DNA of 64,000 bases from positions 1,359,855 through 1,423,854 of the forward strand of contig SCFE01000023.1 of assembly GCA_004352715.1 (NCBI GenBank). The letters are read 5' to 3'. Shown piece after piece: positions 1 to 17,292 of this stretch. Each line of letters starts with the position of its first letter. Position 1 is the stretch's first letter. The position numbers were made by a program, and so were the translations under genes. This stretch comes from Hofstenia miamia. Its lineage: Eukaryota > Xenacoelomorpha > Acoela. The notes under the pieces were generated by a model that was not told the origin of the DNA, did not search any database, and was given only the letters and a program-made list of their open reading frames with translations.

Positions 1-71
1 AACAACGTTTTTTAATAATCGTTTTGTATTGTCTTAGTGCTGATGAAATATTTGTATACTATTTCGCATGT

Positions 72-207
72 TGTACTTACGGGGCTATATAAAAAACAGT
101 ATGTACTAAGGGGGTCATATAATTCAAAGTGTACTATGGGGAATATATAATTTCAAAAAAATGTACAGAAGGGGATTATAAAATAAATGTGTGTACTGCA
201 GGGGAGA

Positions 208-215
<8 letters not shown>
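72..215. repeat. Minisatellite, about 30-bp unit, 5 copies
   Basis: TGTAC followed a few bases later by a run of four or five G recurs at 72, 102, 130, 162 and 192, so the spacing is 28-32 bp. Each unit then has an AT-rich stretch. The copies differ at several positions, so the array is old. It runs straight into an (AT)n microsatellite at about 210-241. Confidence 0.75.
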
Positions 216-247
<32 letters not shown>

Positions 248-389
248 CAAGTTATACTAAGCATGTTTTCAATTCTTTTACTAGTTTTTGATGGTTTTTT
301 TGAAGAACTTTGCTTTTATCCCGCCTCGGTTCTTCAATGACAATTTTCAGTAATTATTTTCTCTAAATCTTTTCAACATGTATGAACAT

Positions 390-1270
390 TTGGAATGAAA
401 GCAACTATGGACGGTGCTCAATATTTTATTGAGAAGGATGTTCAGAAGAGTGGTCCATATATTCACTGCGTTGCTTGAGGATCAGTGGGTGTCACTATTC
501 CTAGATGTGTGTGTTGGTTTGCACAATCTCATTAATAAACCTAACGTGAAAGCAATCTACGAAAACTCACCACTTTCAAGACTTTTGGATCAGAAGTGGT
601 CTGGTCATTTACAGACTCCGCGCGACATAATAAATAACTTTAGTTTCTGTTCTTGAAAAATGTGCAGCTAGTGTAGAAAGAATAGACGTAAAGACATCAT
701 TGCAATCAGTTGGATTCCATTCCAAGATGAAGTCTTTGAAGTTTACTGTAACAGCATATATCTTGTATAGTTTTCTAAAGTCTATAGAACCTGAAAATGC
801 TCACCTCCAAGTTCGCGCAGTTGACTTTCTTTCGGCTTGTGATATTATCCAAACTCTTTACAAGATCTTCGCAATGAGGAATCGTTTTTGTAAAGAGGCA
901 TTGTACTAATTCGGTAAAAAAGCCTCTTCAACAGCTTGAGTATGCAGTAATCGATCCTGCCAGAGATTGAAATGGGATTTTCATTAATCAACAAGAAATT
1001 ATTTCAATCTCTGTTCTCTGACTTTTGGAAACGAGCATTTTTTGGTTTCTTTGTGTGAGGTGGATATCGAGAAGAACCAGTACAAAATTAAACCAGTCAA
1101 AGACTTCCTAGTGAAGAAAATGGAGTCGGAAAACGACGTTGCCCTGCATACGTTTTCCGAATGATATTCAAGCAAAGTGATACATTTCCTGTTTCCTACA
1201 AACTCCCCTAACGCTTGAAGTTTCTGCTGCCATTTGCGAAGCATTATTCAGTGCTTCGATATTTTAAGAC
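390..1270 (+). pseudogene. Decayed hAT-like transposase remnant
   Basis: No intact frame is present. Broken + strand frames give GAQYFIEKDV and SGPYIHC, which recall the D-G-A...YIHC..H block of hAT (ZMYM1/DUF4371-like) transposases. Further on they give a short leucine-rich stretch and, near 1200-1255, TPLTLEVSAAICEALFSA, which resembles the hAT C-terminal dimerisation motif (L-P-V-S-T-x-E-R-x-F-S). Stops and frameshifts occur throughout. The family call rests on scattered similarity seen by eye; other transposase families are possible. Confidence 0.35.
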
Positions 1271-1726
1271 GTAACAGGTTACATGATCATTGACTGCTAT
1301 CATTTGAGTGGAAGCTAATGATGCGAATTAAAAACGAATCTCTATATTGAAGAAGTTTGACATTATTAAAAATAGAACGCATACAATTATACTACATTTT
1401 ACTATTTGTTACTAATTTTTATGTGCATTTGGAATGTAACATATTGTTTGTTGCCTTTGAACCATTTCTATTTAATATTTCAACTTTCTGTTAGAAGAGT
1501 TTGCTCAAAATCCATATATCATTTTCCCAACAAACATAATGTGGAATAGCAAGAACAACTTATATAATATGTTTTTTCAAAATGCAAAAATATTAGTTTT
1601 ATGTATACTGATTGATTTTTTGCCCCCTTCTTGCCCTGCCTTGTTGTTGCCATCTGAACACTGAATATGGAAGAATTTGAAATGATTTTGTAAAAGTGGG
1701 ATTATCAATTGAAAAATGGATATAAC

Positions 1727-1732
<6 letters not shown>

Positions 1733-1769
<37 letters not shown>

Positions 1770-2116
1770 GTGTATATATATATCATGTGTTATATATATA
1801 TATATNNNNNNNNNNNNNNNNNNNNNNNNNNNNNNNNNNNNNNNNNNNNNNNNNNNNNNNNNNNNNNNNNNNNNNNNNNNNNNNNNNNNNNNNNNNNNNN
1901 NNNNNNNNNNNNNNNNNNNNNNNNNNNNNNNNNNNNNNNNNNNNNNNNNNNNNNNNNNNNNNNNNNNNNNNNNNNNNNNNNNNNNNNNNNNNNNNNNNNN
2001 NNNNNNNNNNNTATATATATTTTATGTGTGTATATATATATCATGTGTTATATATATATATATTTAAAATGTGTTATATATAATATATATAACACTATAT
2101 ATATATATATATATAT
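1733..2116. repeat. TA microsatellite with assembly gap
   Basis: Runs of (TA)n alternate with a TATGTGTGTATATATATATCA motif that appears on both sides of an N run (1806-2011). The gap was most likely caused by the repeat. Apparent reading frames across it are artefacts. Confidence 0.9.
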
Positions 2117-3060
2117 TTTTTTATGTGTTATCATCATCGTCAGTTTACAAAATATGCAGTAAATATATTTGCTATCAACTACACTAAGTAAATAAAAATT
2201 GTATTACATACACTTAAAATATATTTAAACACATCATACTTTGGTTTCGATTTAATAATTTATGCTTTGATGTTTCTGTTATTTATATAGCCTCTGTTAT
2301 TTTTGAATGTTCTGTTCTTAGTAAAATTTTAAATTGATCTTCTTTAGTTTGATGGTGATGGGTAAACATTTCTGAATTTAGATGTCCTCTTAAATGCTCA
2401 TTAGATCATATTCCCCGATATATATATAAGATAACCTATATCAGAGCGTCCGTATGTACTTGGCCATTTATTCTTAGCGCCCGTATAAATATATATGTTT
2501 CGTGTGATGAAATTATAAAAAAAATAAATTTTTTTGGATTAAAAAGTAAAAAATAGGTGGTCAAACAAGAAAGTTATGGATGCACTACGTACTACTAAAA
2601 ATACAGAACATTTTTTGAAGTTTGGATTTTTTAAAGCTATGTGTATATACCGTAAATTTAAAGCTATTCCATAAATATTGGTTTTTAAACTTGAAGATTT
2701 TCTAGTAATTGTAGATTTAAATAATGGATCCGCCATGTAGATATTACAACCGCAGAATAGTTATTTATAAACGCAGACACATAATTGAGTGATTGATTGA
2801 TTGCACTCTCGAGAGATCCAGCTACAACTGTGTTACTCGGGCCCGTCGTGTGATGATATGTAATAAATCTCTGATTATTTAACAGCAAGCATTATTTTTA
2901 ATTTTTTATTTATTTTTAATTATTTTAATTTAATTTTGGTTGTTTTCTAATTTGCAATCAAGAAATGCTTCAGGACTTTATATTTGGCAATTGCTACTTT
3001 ATATGTATGTTAAAGACTTAAATATGGGGATGAAGATTAATTTGAAATTGTTTTTGTTAC
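2117..3060. other. Non-coding stretch, possible solo LTR
   Basis: I see no gene. At about 2736-2883 there is a TGTAGATATTACAACCGCAG...TTATTTAACA segment with an AATAAA near its end, an arrangement like a short LTR (TG...CA). I could not find a matching 4-6 bp target duplication, so this is only a suggestion. Confidence 0.25.
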
Positions 3061-3068
3061 ACAACTAC

Positions 3069-3513
3069 CAGTGTTGGTAGATTTAAATCACTTGATTTAA
3101 ATCATTGATTTAAATCATATGTAAATCATGATTTAAATCAAAGCACATTATTAGTTCAATTATTGATTTAAATCAAGGACACTAAAAGGATACAAGTGGT
3201 GTATTCTAATTGTTTTGAAGTCATTGCCGTGATATTGGAATGAATTGGCAAGGTCTGAAATGTTGTTTTGCATGTTTTTTTCTATCTTCAGTTTATTTAA
3301 AATTAATTATATTATTGTATTTTAATAAATAGTAGTATCAAAAAGATTTAGAATATTTACTACCTTGGAAGATTGTCTTGGTAAAATTGAAGTTTAGATT
3401 AAAAAATCCGATTTAAATAAAAAAATCCGATTTAAATAAAAAACACCTGATTTAAATCAAAAAAGCCGATTTTTTGATTTTTTTTAATTTCAATCGAGTT
3501 TTTCCCAACACTG
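3069..3513. mobile_element. hAT-type MITE with GATTTAAATCA palindromes
   Basis: The 445-bp element starts CAGTGTTGG and ends CCAACACTG. It is bounded by a perfect 8-bp target duplication ACAACTAC at 3061-3068 and 3514-3521. The interior is packed with the palindrome GATTTAAATC in several copies near both ends. 8-bp duplications and CAGTG termini are typical of hAT elements. It contains no coding capacity, so it is non-autonomous. Confidence 0.9.
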
Positions 3514-4548
3514 ACAACTACTGAGTAAATGTATTTAAAATGCCGTTTAATCTAGTTACACCTAAGAACTCTTTTAGCGATGGTACGAAGCATAACTTCA
3601 AAAATCACCAATGCAACACTGTATTTTTGTGTCTAAGGCCACTGAGTTATTTAAGAATCGCGTTGGAACCAATAAGCTAATAATATTTAGAACTGTACAA
3701 GAATTAAATTATGCTACAGGAGTGACAAAACTATATGGTAAAACAGATTTTCTATAATTTTGGCAAATTTATATGACATAGGCCTCGATATTTTAATATT
3801 TGATATATAACGAGCCCAAAACGAGCCTATTTTAGGCAAGGCAAGTTTATAGTTCTGCTTGTTAATTTGATTATAGAGATTTTTCTTATTTTTTGCAGTC
3901 AGTATGCCGTTCCTATAATCTCATTCAAGAAATGTTTATTAAATAATAGCAAGAACTATGTAAAAACCTTTTTGAACACAATATTTTTAAAAACATACCG
4001 AGCTAAAACGAGCCTCATTCAAATTTTTGACCCGAGCTTGGAAATGACGGCTCGTTGACAAGTCTGGCCTACTATAGTATAATAGATCATGGTTCAGACC
4101 AAAATTCTAAGCAATGTATTGGAGTTTTCATTTTGCGGGGCAAGTTATAGTTTTTGTACAGCGTCAGAGGAACAAATGTAATGATTAGATTTTTTATTAT
4201 GTCTTGTGCTTAAATGTGTGTATGCTGCTTATACAGAAAATTTTGAAATTTCATGTAAATTTACTGAGCATGAAATGACATCCTTTTGCGTTGTTTTGAT
4301 AGTAAATAATTTTCTCGTTTTTGAAAATAGTTTTCGACAAGCGAGTAATTTTAACAAGTGACAGCTGAAAATCACTTGTCCGAAATTCTCAATTAGCTTA
4401 GACAACTCTGTTACAATATTATTGACTTAAAATTCATAATGATATACATACATGTACATTGAGAACGGAAATAATAGCTTTTTGAATAAAAACAAATTAT
4501 TTACAGTTTTATGTCACAAAATGAGCAACAATTAATAATGAACATAAG

Positions 4549-4762
4549 CAGGGGCGTACCCAGGATTTTCTGACGGGGGGACATCATTGTTATTCTCTAA
4601 TGTAAATATTGAGAAAATAGACCCTAAAAAATGCATTTCATTATCCTAGATTTTAAATTTTTCAATTTTTTACGAAAAATTTTTTGATTTATCCAGTCAA
4701 AATTAAGTTTGGAAACTTGACGGGGGGACATTCCACCATGTCCCCCCCTGGGTACGCCACTG
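4549..4762. mobile_element. hAT-type MITE, GGGGCGTACCCAGG ends
   Basis: The 214-bp element starts CAGGGGCGTACCCAGG and ends CCTGGGTACGCCACTG, an inverted repeat with few mismatches. Flanks are AACATAAG (4541-4548) and AACATAAA (4763-4770), a 7-of-8 match. The inner edges carry G-runs and C-runs (GACGGGGGGACA, TGTCCCCCC). No coding capacity. Confidence 0.88.
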
Positions 4763-4829
4763 AACATAAAAAGAAATATATATTGAACCAGAAATCCTCA
4801 AACAAAAGTTTACAATGAATGAAAAATTG

Positions 4830-4995
4830 TTATTTGCCAACATGACCTCCATGGCGTTTAATGACTTCAATAATCCTTGAGTCCACGCTGCCAGTTAACT
4901 TTTTTACTGCAGAAGGTGGAACATTGCTGCTGCCACAACAGCTTCCCGCAAGGTAGATTTTGAGTTGTACTGCCTTCCTTCTGCGTAAATTTTCC
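4830..4995 (-). pseudogene. Tc1-like transposase C-terminal fragment
   Basis: Read on the - strand the segment gives LREAVVAAA, then VKKLTGSVDSRIIEVIKRHG and GHVGK followed by a stop. This is the usual end of Tc1 transposases, where a short helix with SM-x-R-I is followed by V-I-K-A-K-G-G-H. Only this tail is recognisable, and a frame change is needed within it. It is a dead fragment. Confidence 0.65.
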
Positions 4996-5468
4996 TTTTC
5001 AGAATCATTGGTTAGATCATCCTGAATTCTATTTTTGTACCAATTTTTTTACAATTGGAAATTCAATGAAACTTCGGGTTGCTAAACAAATATTTTAATA
5101 TAATTATTTAATTCTATTTTATAATTCAATATGAAAACACGATGTTATTTATTTTTGGATATATTATAGGGCTTTTCAGTTAGCCAAATTTCTTTAATTT
5201 CTGCAAGTAGTTTAATTTTCTGCTTCACATGTTGCGAGTTTCATTGGTGAAACCTTAGTACGCGTCTACACTTAATGTGATAGCAAGATTCATAAATTGG
5301 CATCAGAACCTCAGAGCTGTACTTTGATTGTTAATAAACTTAAAGCAATTGCATGTGTAAACTATTTTAACTTTGTAATTATTGCTATGACGCACAAATC
5401 CCGCTGCGTTGGTTAGACTTGGTTTGGGTTGCGGAATTCCTGTTAAATACCTTCCAAGTGAAATAAGG

Positions 5469-5720
5469 CAGTGGCGCGTTTAGGGGGCAGGGGAGGCGAC
5501 CGCCCCCCCCCCTGCAAACATTTAAGAAAAATTTTCTCTTTTCCTCAAAATTTAAAATTTTTCACTTTAATTCAAGATGTTAGCAATCAAATTGCTATTA
5601 AAATCAGACGATTACATTTTGTGTAGACTTACTTTTGTTCAAAAAAAACTTTTTTTGAAATTTTTTTCTGTAAAAATGGGTGTCAGTCCCCCCGTTTTAA
5701 AAATCCTAAACGCGCCACTG
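5469..5720. mobile_element. hAT-type MITE, GTGGCGCGTTTAGG ends
   Basis: The 252-bp element starts CAGTGGCGCGTTTAGG and ends CCTAAACGCGCCACTG, a perfect 16-bp inverted repeat. Flanks are AAATAAGG (5461-5468) and GAATAAGG (5721-5728), 7 of 8 matching. It lies 72 bp upstream of the first visible WW-domain exon, within the intron. It is GC-rich at the ends and AT-rich inside. Confidence 0.9.
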
Positions 5721-5737
5721 GAATAAGGTCTTATTGA

Positions 5738-9859
<4,122 letters not shown>

Positions 9860-10075
9860 GTTGGGAACGGAAAGTTGATAACCGTGGTAGAGTGTACTAT
9901 GTGGACCATAATACACGTACAACATCATGGCAAAGACCAACTGCAGATACAGTTCGCACATTTGAAGCGTGGGCTGCGTCTAATCGAAACACCCATACCC
10001 AGCAAATGGCTAACGTTGGCGCAAGATTTCTTGTTCCTGGTGAATCAGGAGACTCTGTTGCTCCTCAAGGACCTG
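9860..10075 (+). CDS. WWP1/ITCH-type E3 ligase, exon with WW3
   Basis: Acceptor GCATTTAG ends at 9859; donor CCTG|GTAATG follows 10075. The first two bases complete a glycine codon begun in the previous exon, so the reading frame is continuous. It encodes a WW domain ([20 protein letters not shown], then TTSWQRP) followed by a linker starting [14 protein letters not shown]. Human and fly WWP1/Su(dx) proteins have a closely similar linker (T-x-E-S-V-R-N-Y-E-Q-W) after their second WW domain. This supports the WWP/ITCH/Su(dx) branch rather than NEDD4 or SMURF. Confidence 0.94.
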
Positions 10076-10114
10076 GTAATGTCAAATAAATATATCCCTT
10101 TCCTCTAAATAATT

Positions 10115-10285
10115 CATTATATATATATATANNNNNNNNNNNNNNNNNNNNNNNNNNNNNNNNNNNNNNNNNNNNNNNNNNNNNNNNNNNNNNNNNNNNN
10201 NNNNNNNNNNNNNNNNNNNNNNNNNNNNNNNNNNNNNNNNNNNNNNNNNNNNNNNNNNNNATATATATGTATATATATATATATA
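10115..10285. repeat. TA microsatellite with assembly gap
   Basis: (TA)n flanks an N run at 10132-10260 in the intron between the WW3 and WW4/WW5 exons. Confidence 0.9.
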
Positions 10286-10334
10286 GAAACAACGGTTTCC
10301 TTTAAGCATATTTGGTTAACGAAAACTCCATTGA

Positions 10335-10805
<471 letters not shown>

Positions 10806-11022
10806 TAGATAATCACATCATTGCCTTGAGTAATCTGAAATAATTTTCAAATTACATATTCAATAGCGAAAGTTCTTCCAAGTTTATTAAGAACAAAGAG
10901 TAGTAAGTCATTTAAGAAGTTACGAAGTGTGTTATCATTACTAGGTTCATATAGATGTCATTTATTTCCCAAATTACTAGACTTGAATGAATCCGTGGCA
11001 ATGTTTGACGCTTATATTTTAG

Positions 11023-11694
<672 letters not shown>

Positions 11695-12396
11695 TAGCTA
11701 TAGAAACTTTTATTTAGTCGCTTATCTTAATCAGAATCCAGTTAACCTTTCTAAGCACTGAGTTCGCCTTAATCAAAATATTTATCTATGCTTATTTTAA
11801 ATCAGACATTTTGTTAAACTTATGTAACTTTGATTGCTCCCTTAGGGGACTTCCTACCTTGGCTTTTTGTAGATTCCTTTAGGCAAAACAACCCACTTTT
11901 CAATTCAGATGTAGATTTTTTCATCTGCTCGACTTAGGTTTACCCTTAACAGACAGACGCCTTGGTCTGTTTTCAACTTCGTGAAATTACTTACCACAAA
12001 TTTTGAATTTGTGCGAGCTTAGACGAATGATGATTTTTGGCTTTTGGGACAAGATTTTTGGCCCACGTGTTCTCTCCCTTCAGTCATATTGATCATCCTA
12101 TTGTGGTACTATACGTTATTCATTTACGATTGGCACTCTATGTTGTTTTTATGATTCTTAACAGTAAATGTTATATTTAATATGGACCATCCTAAAACAA
12201 TGCATGTCTGCTTTCATTTATTCTTTTTCAACTCAATGACACCCATTACTTTGTTCTGACGTATTATGAGAAATATGCTGTTAATTTTTATTGCGAAATT
12301 TTATCAGTTTGGCCCTAGGCAATAGCGGATATTAGACTTAATGAAGAGTATATTATATGTATGGGGAGCGATCATGTTTATTAATTTGTTTTATAG

Positions 12397-12777
<381 letters not shown>

Positions 12778-13129
12778 TAAATGATGCGTGATTATGTGAA
12801 TTGTAGTACAGTCCCATTCAATGTCAAATGATTATTATTAATTGAGGTTTATTCAATTTCAATATTATGCTCTAAAATTTGCAATGTTCATATACATTTT
12901 CATTGGTTCATGGTTTTAACATCACTTCACTCAAGAATTGTATGTTGCAATCGGATTTTCAAATTCGTAAGCATATCAAATTTCATTTATATTTAATACA
13001 ATGATCCTTGAAAGCACTTGAAACCAAGTGTAGATAAATTAGAAAGATTTTCTGTCGCTCGTATGTACTATTTAAATGAAACAATAAAAATTTCTGCAAG
13101 TTTATATGTATAAGTTCTGTCCTAATCGG

Positions 13130-13556
13130 CTTAAGAGTCAAAGCAAATTTATTGCTGTAAATAAATGACAGTAAAAAAAGCTACAAACTACAAATAAATG
13201 TGTGTGTGTGTCTATGTGTGTGGTGAGCTCAGTGTAAACAACCTGTATATGTGTTTAGCATGTTTGTGTCTCCGATTGTATTTTGTCGATGTAAAAGTAT
13301 GATTTTTAATGTTTTTCTAAATTTTTTGTAATTTTTTCTATTCTTGTCTCATTTTCTAAATCATTCCAAATATTAGAGGCTGCTCGGTGAAAACTAGGAT
13401 AGGAAATACTGCTACAAATAAACTTATGTCTTTCATTATTATTATTATTATCATTTAAAATTTTTTGATCTGGAGCAGTCGTGTAGTTGATTTCTGTCTT
13501 GCAATTGTTCAAATTGTCCTCTCGTAATTTCACAGTATTCATATTTCTTGTGCATG
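13130..13556 (-). mobile_element. LINE 3' fragment (RT C-terminus)
   Basis: The - strand frame 13306-13542 ends with KFICSSISYPSFHRAASNIW and NDLENETRIEKI, the typical S-F...A..-I-W-N-x-L-P region at the end of CR1/L2-like LINE reverse transcriptases. It is truncated at both ends. Near-identical or related copies lie in duplication copy 2 (16860-17292 and 18663-18914), and 63610-63850 is another relative. Confidence 0.6.
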
Positions 13557-15997
13557 CTAGAGGCGTTGGCGATGCGGTTAAAATAATGAACCCGAATGTA
13601 TAATAAAAATTGCTATTGTAATTTTTCCATTAGAAATGAGAATTATAATATTTCTTTTAAATTCCCTGACTAAGAGAAATGGAAACCAAATTATGTTGCA
13701 GTGGGAGAATGGAACATTTTTTAACCAGTGAGTCTAGCTTGATTATCAATTAATTGTTTAATTAAGGTGCAGGCGGGGCTTTAGGAAACAGGGAGAGGCA
13801 TTTCTGTCTTTGTGTTAAGAAAATTTTTAAATAACAAGTCATTTTAACCTCTAATTTCTAATTAGAAAATTGTATGCATTGCTAACTTTAAATTTCTGGG
13901 ATGACTCCCTTGTAACCATCAATATGAAAAATATTCGAAAAGCAAAGAAATATTTTGGCAAAATTCCTAATAAAGGGGGGGGCAGTGGCCCTCGGATGCC
14001 TCCTCCCTTAAGCCGCGCCTTTTTACGTGTTTCACAGTAAATAATAATTTCCTGTCTTTCTTATTGGTTTGCTTAGAGAAGAATTTTTTCTTTTGGGGCA
14101 TTGCCCCGCCCGATGCTCAAACCACACGTCTTTATAAATCTCAGACTTATAATGAAACCTTAAATTTTGGTCACTGGTATTTCAATAAGTAATAAACGCT
14201 CAAAATTTATGTCAAGGTGTGCGCAATATTATGTACACGTTTGTGAATATACCGAAAACCAGCATCGCGTACACCCCCAGTATATACGATGCGTTTTAAT
14301 TTTCTATTTATGTTTTATACCTAACTCTAAGTAATTTTAGTCATGTATTATTTATTATTGTTACTTTGAAAACAATTTAGCTAAAGTTATTATTTATTTT
14401 TTTCAAATAATATAATAATATAATTGACTTAATTGCCTCTAGCTATATTTATACCCAAATACGAAAAAAAACAAATTTGTGAAAAATTTGGAATATCTCC
14501 TTTTTTATGATATCAAACGCATTACACCAGGTGTAATAATTTACATATTAATCCTTGCCTAATACATCACGTGCATGGAAAGATTTGCATAATTTTCTGT
14601 CTCTCCTTTAAGGTGTTCGAAACACTTAAAGAAATGTGCGTGTGTTTTAAATTTTTGTTGGGGGAATCTTTCCTCCTGGATATGGATCTATCCATGTGGA
14701 TTGGATTAGATCGGAAAATATCTGATCCATGGGAGGCCTGGTTTTCTGATATGTTATTGATCGACATTTTGGCATTTAAATTACTGTATAGTATTACCAA
14801 GCAACATTAATTAAACGAGTAGTGTCCTTTATGATTCGATTGAATGTTCTCAATATACTGCGAAATACAGTTTTAACAATATGTATATACTCAAACCTCT
14901 GCCGCGTATATAAGTAATATAGGAAACTATGTTTGTTCTAAATATATGGATTTCCTATTGGGTAATGTTTATCCCACTTCAAGTTATCTTGTATATGCAA
15001 GCCCAAAAGGTACCATGTCACCATGCATTGTAATTGCATTATTAATACAATGACTACTGCATTTATTTGTAAATAGTTGAAAATACACTTCGCCTGAGAT
15101 AGAGAACAGAGGCGTTTTACTAATCTGTATAATAATTATGAAATTATTGTTTATATTAAATACAGTAGCCTAGAATCATATTTTGGTAAGTTTTAGCATT
15201 CTTTTCAATGCTAAGATTGATATTTACAATGCTAACTGCAGGAGAAGTAAAATCATTGGGCCTTCTTGTGTAACTACTACTTCTATTGGAATGAACTCAG
15301 AGCATATCTTTTCTTTAACATATCGAGTAAATTGTCTCCAATTAACCATATTATTGGTGTCAATAACGGTGATACATGAATGGAATTTAGTAAATCATTA
15401 AGGAAACTGTGTAAAATGCGGAAGAATATTTTAATAATGTTAAAATACCACTTCTTTTTTTTTGAAAATCAAAAGCTTCTGTATACTATAAATTGTATTG
15501 TATGTAAAAGTCTATAGATAGATTTGTGTGCAAACTGGATCTCTTTGGAACAGCCAGACGCCTTGGTCTGTTTTCAACTTCGTGAAATTACTTACCACAA
15601 ATTTTGAATTTGTGCGAGCTTAGACGAATGATGATTTTTGGCTTTTGGGACAAGATTTTTGGCCCACGTGTTCTCTCCCTTCAGTCATATTGATCATCCT
15701 ATTGTGGTACTATACGTTATTCATTTACGATTGGCACTCTATGTTGTTTTTATGATTCTTAACAGTAAATGTTATATTTAATATGGACCATCCTAAAACA
15801 ATGCATGTCTGCTTTCATTTATTCTTTTTCAACTCAATGACACCCATTACTTTGTTCTGACGTATTATGAGAAATATGCTGTTAATTTTTATTGCGAAAT
15901 TTTATCAGTTTGGCCCTAGGCAATAGCGGATATTAGACTTAATGAAGAGTATATTATATGTATGGGGAGCGATCATGTTTATTAATTTGTTTTATAG

Positions 15998-16378
<381 letters not shown>

Positions 16379-16859
16379 TAAATGATGCGTGATTATGTGA
16401 ATTGTAGTACAGTCCCATTCAATGTCAAATGATTATTATTAATTGAGGTTTATTCAATTTCAATATTATGCTCTAAAATTTGCAATGTTCATATACATTT
16501 TCATTGGTTCATGGTTTTAACATCACTTCACTCAAGAATTGTATGTTGCAATCGGATTTTCAAATTCGTAAGCATATCAAATTTCATTTATATTTAATAC
16601 AATGATCCTTGAAAGCACTTGAAACCAAGTGTAGATAAATTAGAAAGATTTTCTGTCGCTCGTATGTACTATTTAAATGAAACAATAAAAATTTCTGCAA
16701 GTTTATATGTATAAGTTCTGTCCTAATCGGCTTAAGAGTCAAAGCAAATTTATTGCTGTAAATAAATGACAGTAAAAAAAGCTACAAACTACAAATACAT
16801 GTATTTACAAAATAATAATAAAATATATATATAGAATAAATGTATGTGTGTGGTGAGCT

Positions 16860-17292
16860 CAGTGTAAAAAACCTGTAAATGTGTTTAGCATGTTTGTGTC
16901 TCCGATTGTATTTTGTCGATGTAAAAGTATGATTTTTAATTTTTTTCTAAATTTTTTGTAATTTTTTCTATTCTTATCTCATTTTCTAAATCATTCCAAA
17001 TATTAGAGGCTGCTCGGTGAAAACTAGGATAGGAAATACTGCTACAAATAAACTTATGTGATCGAAGATTTACTTTTAAGTAATTATCAAGAAAAGAAAT
17101 TGATTGTCGGCCATATTTATACTTAAATAAAATTGAAGCTGCATGGAATTGTACTTGATATAGCGGGGATAATATATTATACTTTCGTCTGTATTCACTA
17201 ACATGGTCATGCTTACGTGCAAAATTTAATGTTTTTAATGCCCAATTAAAAGTTTTTGATAATAAATAGCGGCTTTTTGAATTAAAATTTAT
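16860..17292 (-). mobile_element. LINE 3' fragment, different copy, cut by gap
   Basis: In place of the copy-1 sequence, this segment continues a related LINE: the - strand corresponds to the RT thumb/C-terminal region upstream of the 13306-13542 type frame. Its 17060-17280 part (AAATTGATTGTCGGCCATAT, GCTGCATGGAATTGTACTTG) is clearly related to 63630-63830. It runs into the 1,000-base N run. Confidence 0.6.

Noticed and set aside
1709-2162. Long frames of Tyr-Ile repeats across the N run
   Set aside because: They are translations of (TA)n microsatellite and N bases, not genes. The same applies at 6811-7671, 10065-10309, 22053-22555 and 61264-61449.
3779-4071. Possible MITE with TAGGCCTCGA / CTGGCCTA ends
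   Set aside because: The ACGAGCC and GGCTCGTT words suggest inverted ends, but the outer matches are short and no 8-bp duplication is seen.
13767-14020. GC-rich MITE-like segment in the duplicated unit
   Set aside because: The ends look like imperfect TIRs, but I found no target duplication and the borders are unclear. I mention it only within the duplication entry.
14567-14810. ORFs of 77-79 codons on both strands, duplicated at 19924-20167
   Set aside because: They overlap on opposite strands, lie in an intron, have no family features and are conserved only because the whole unit is duplicated.
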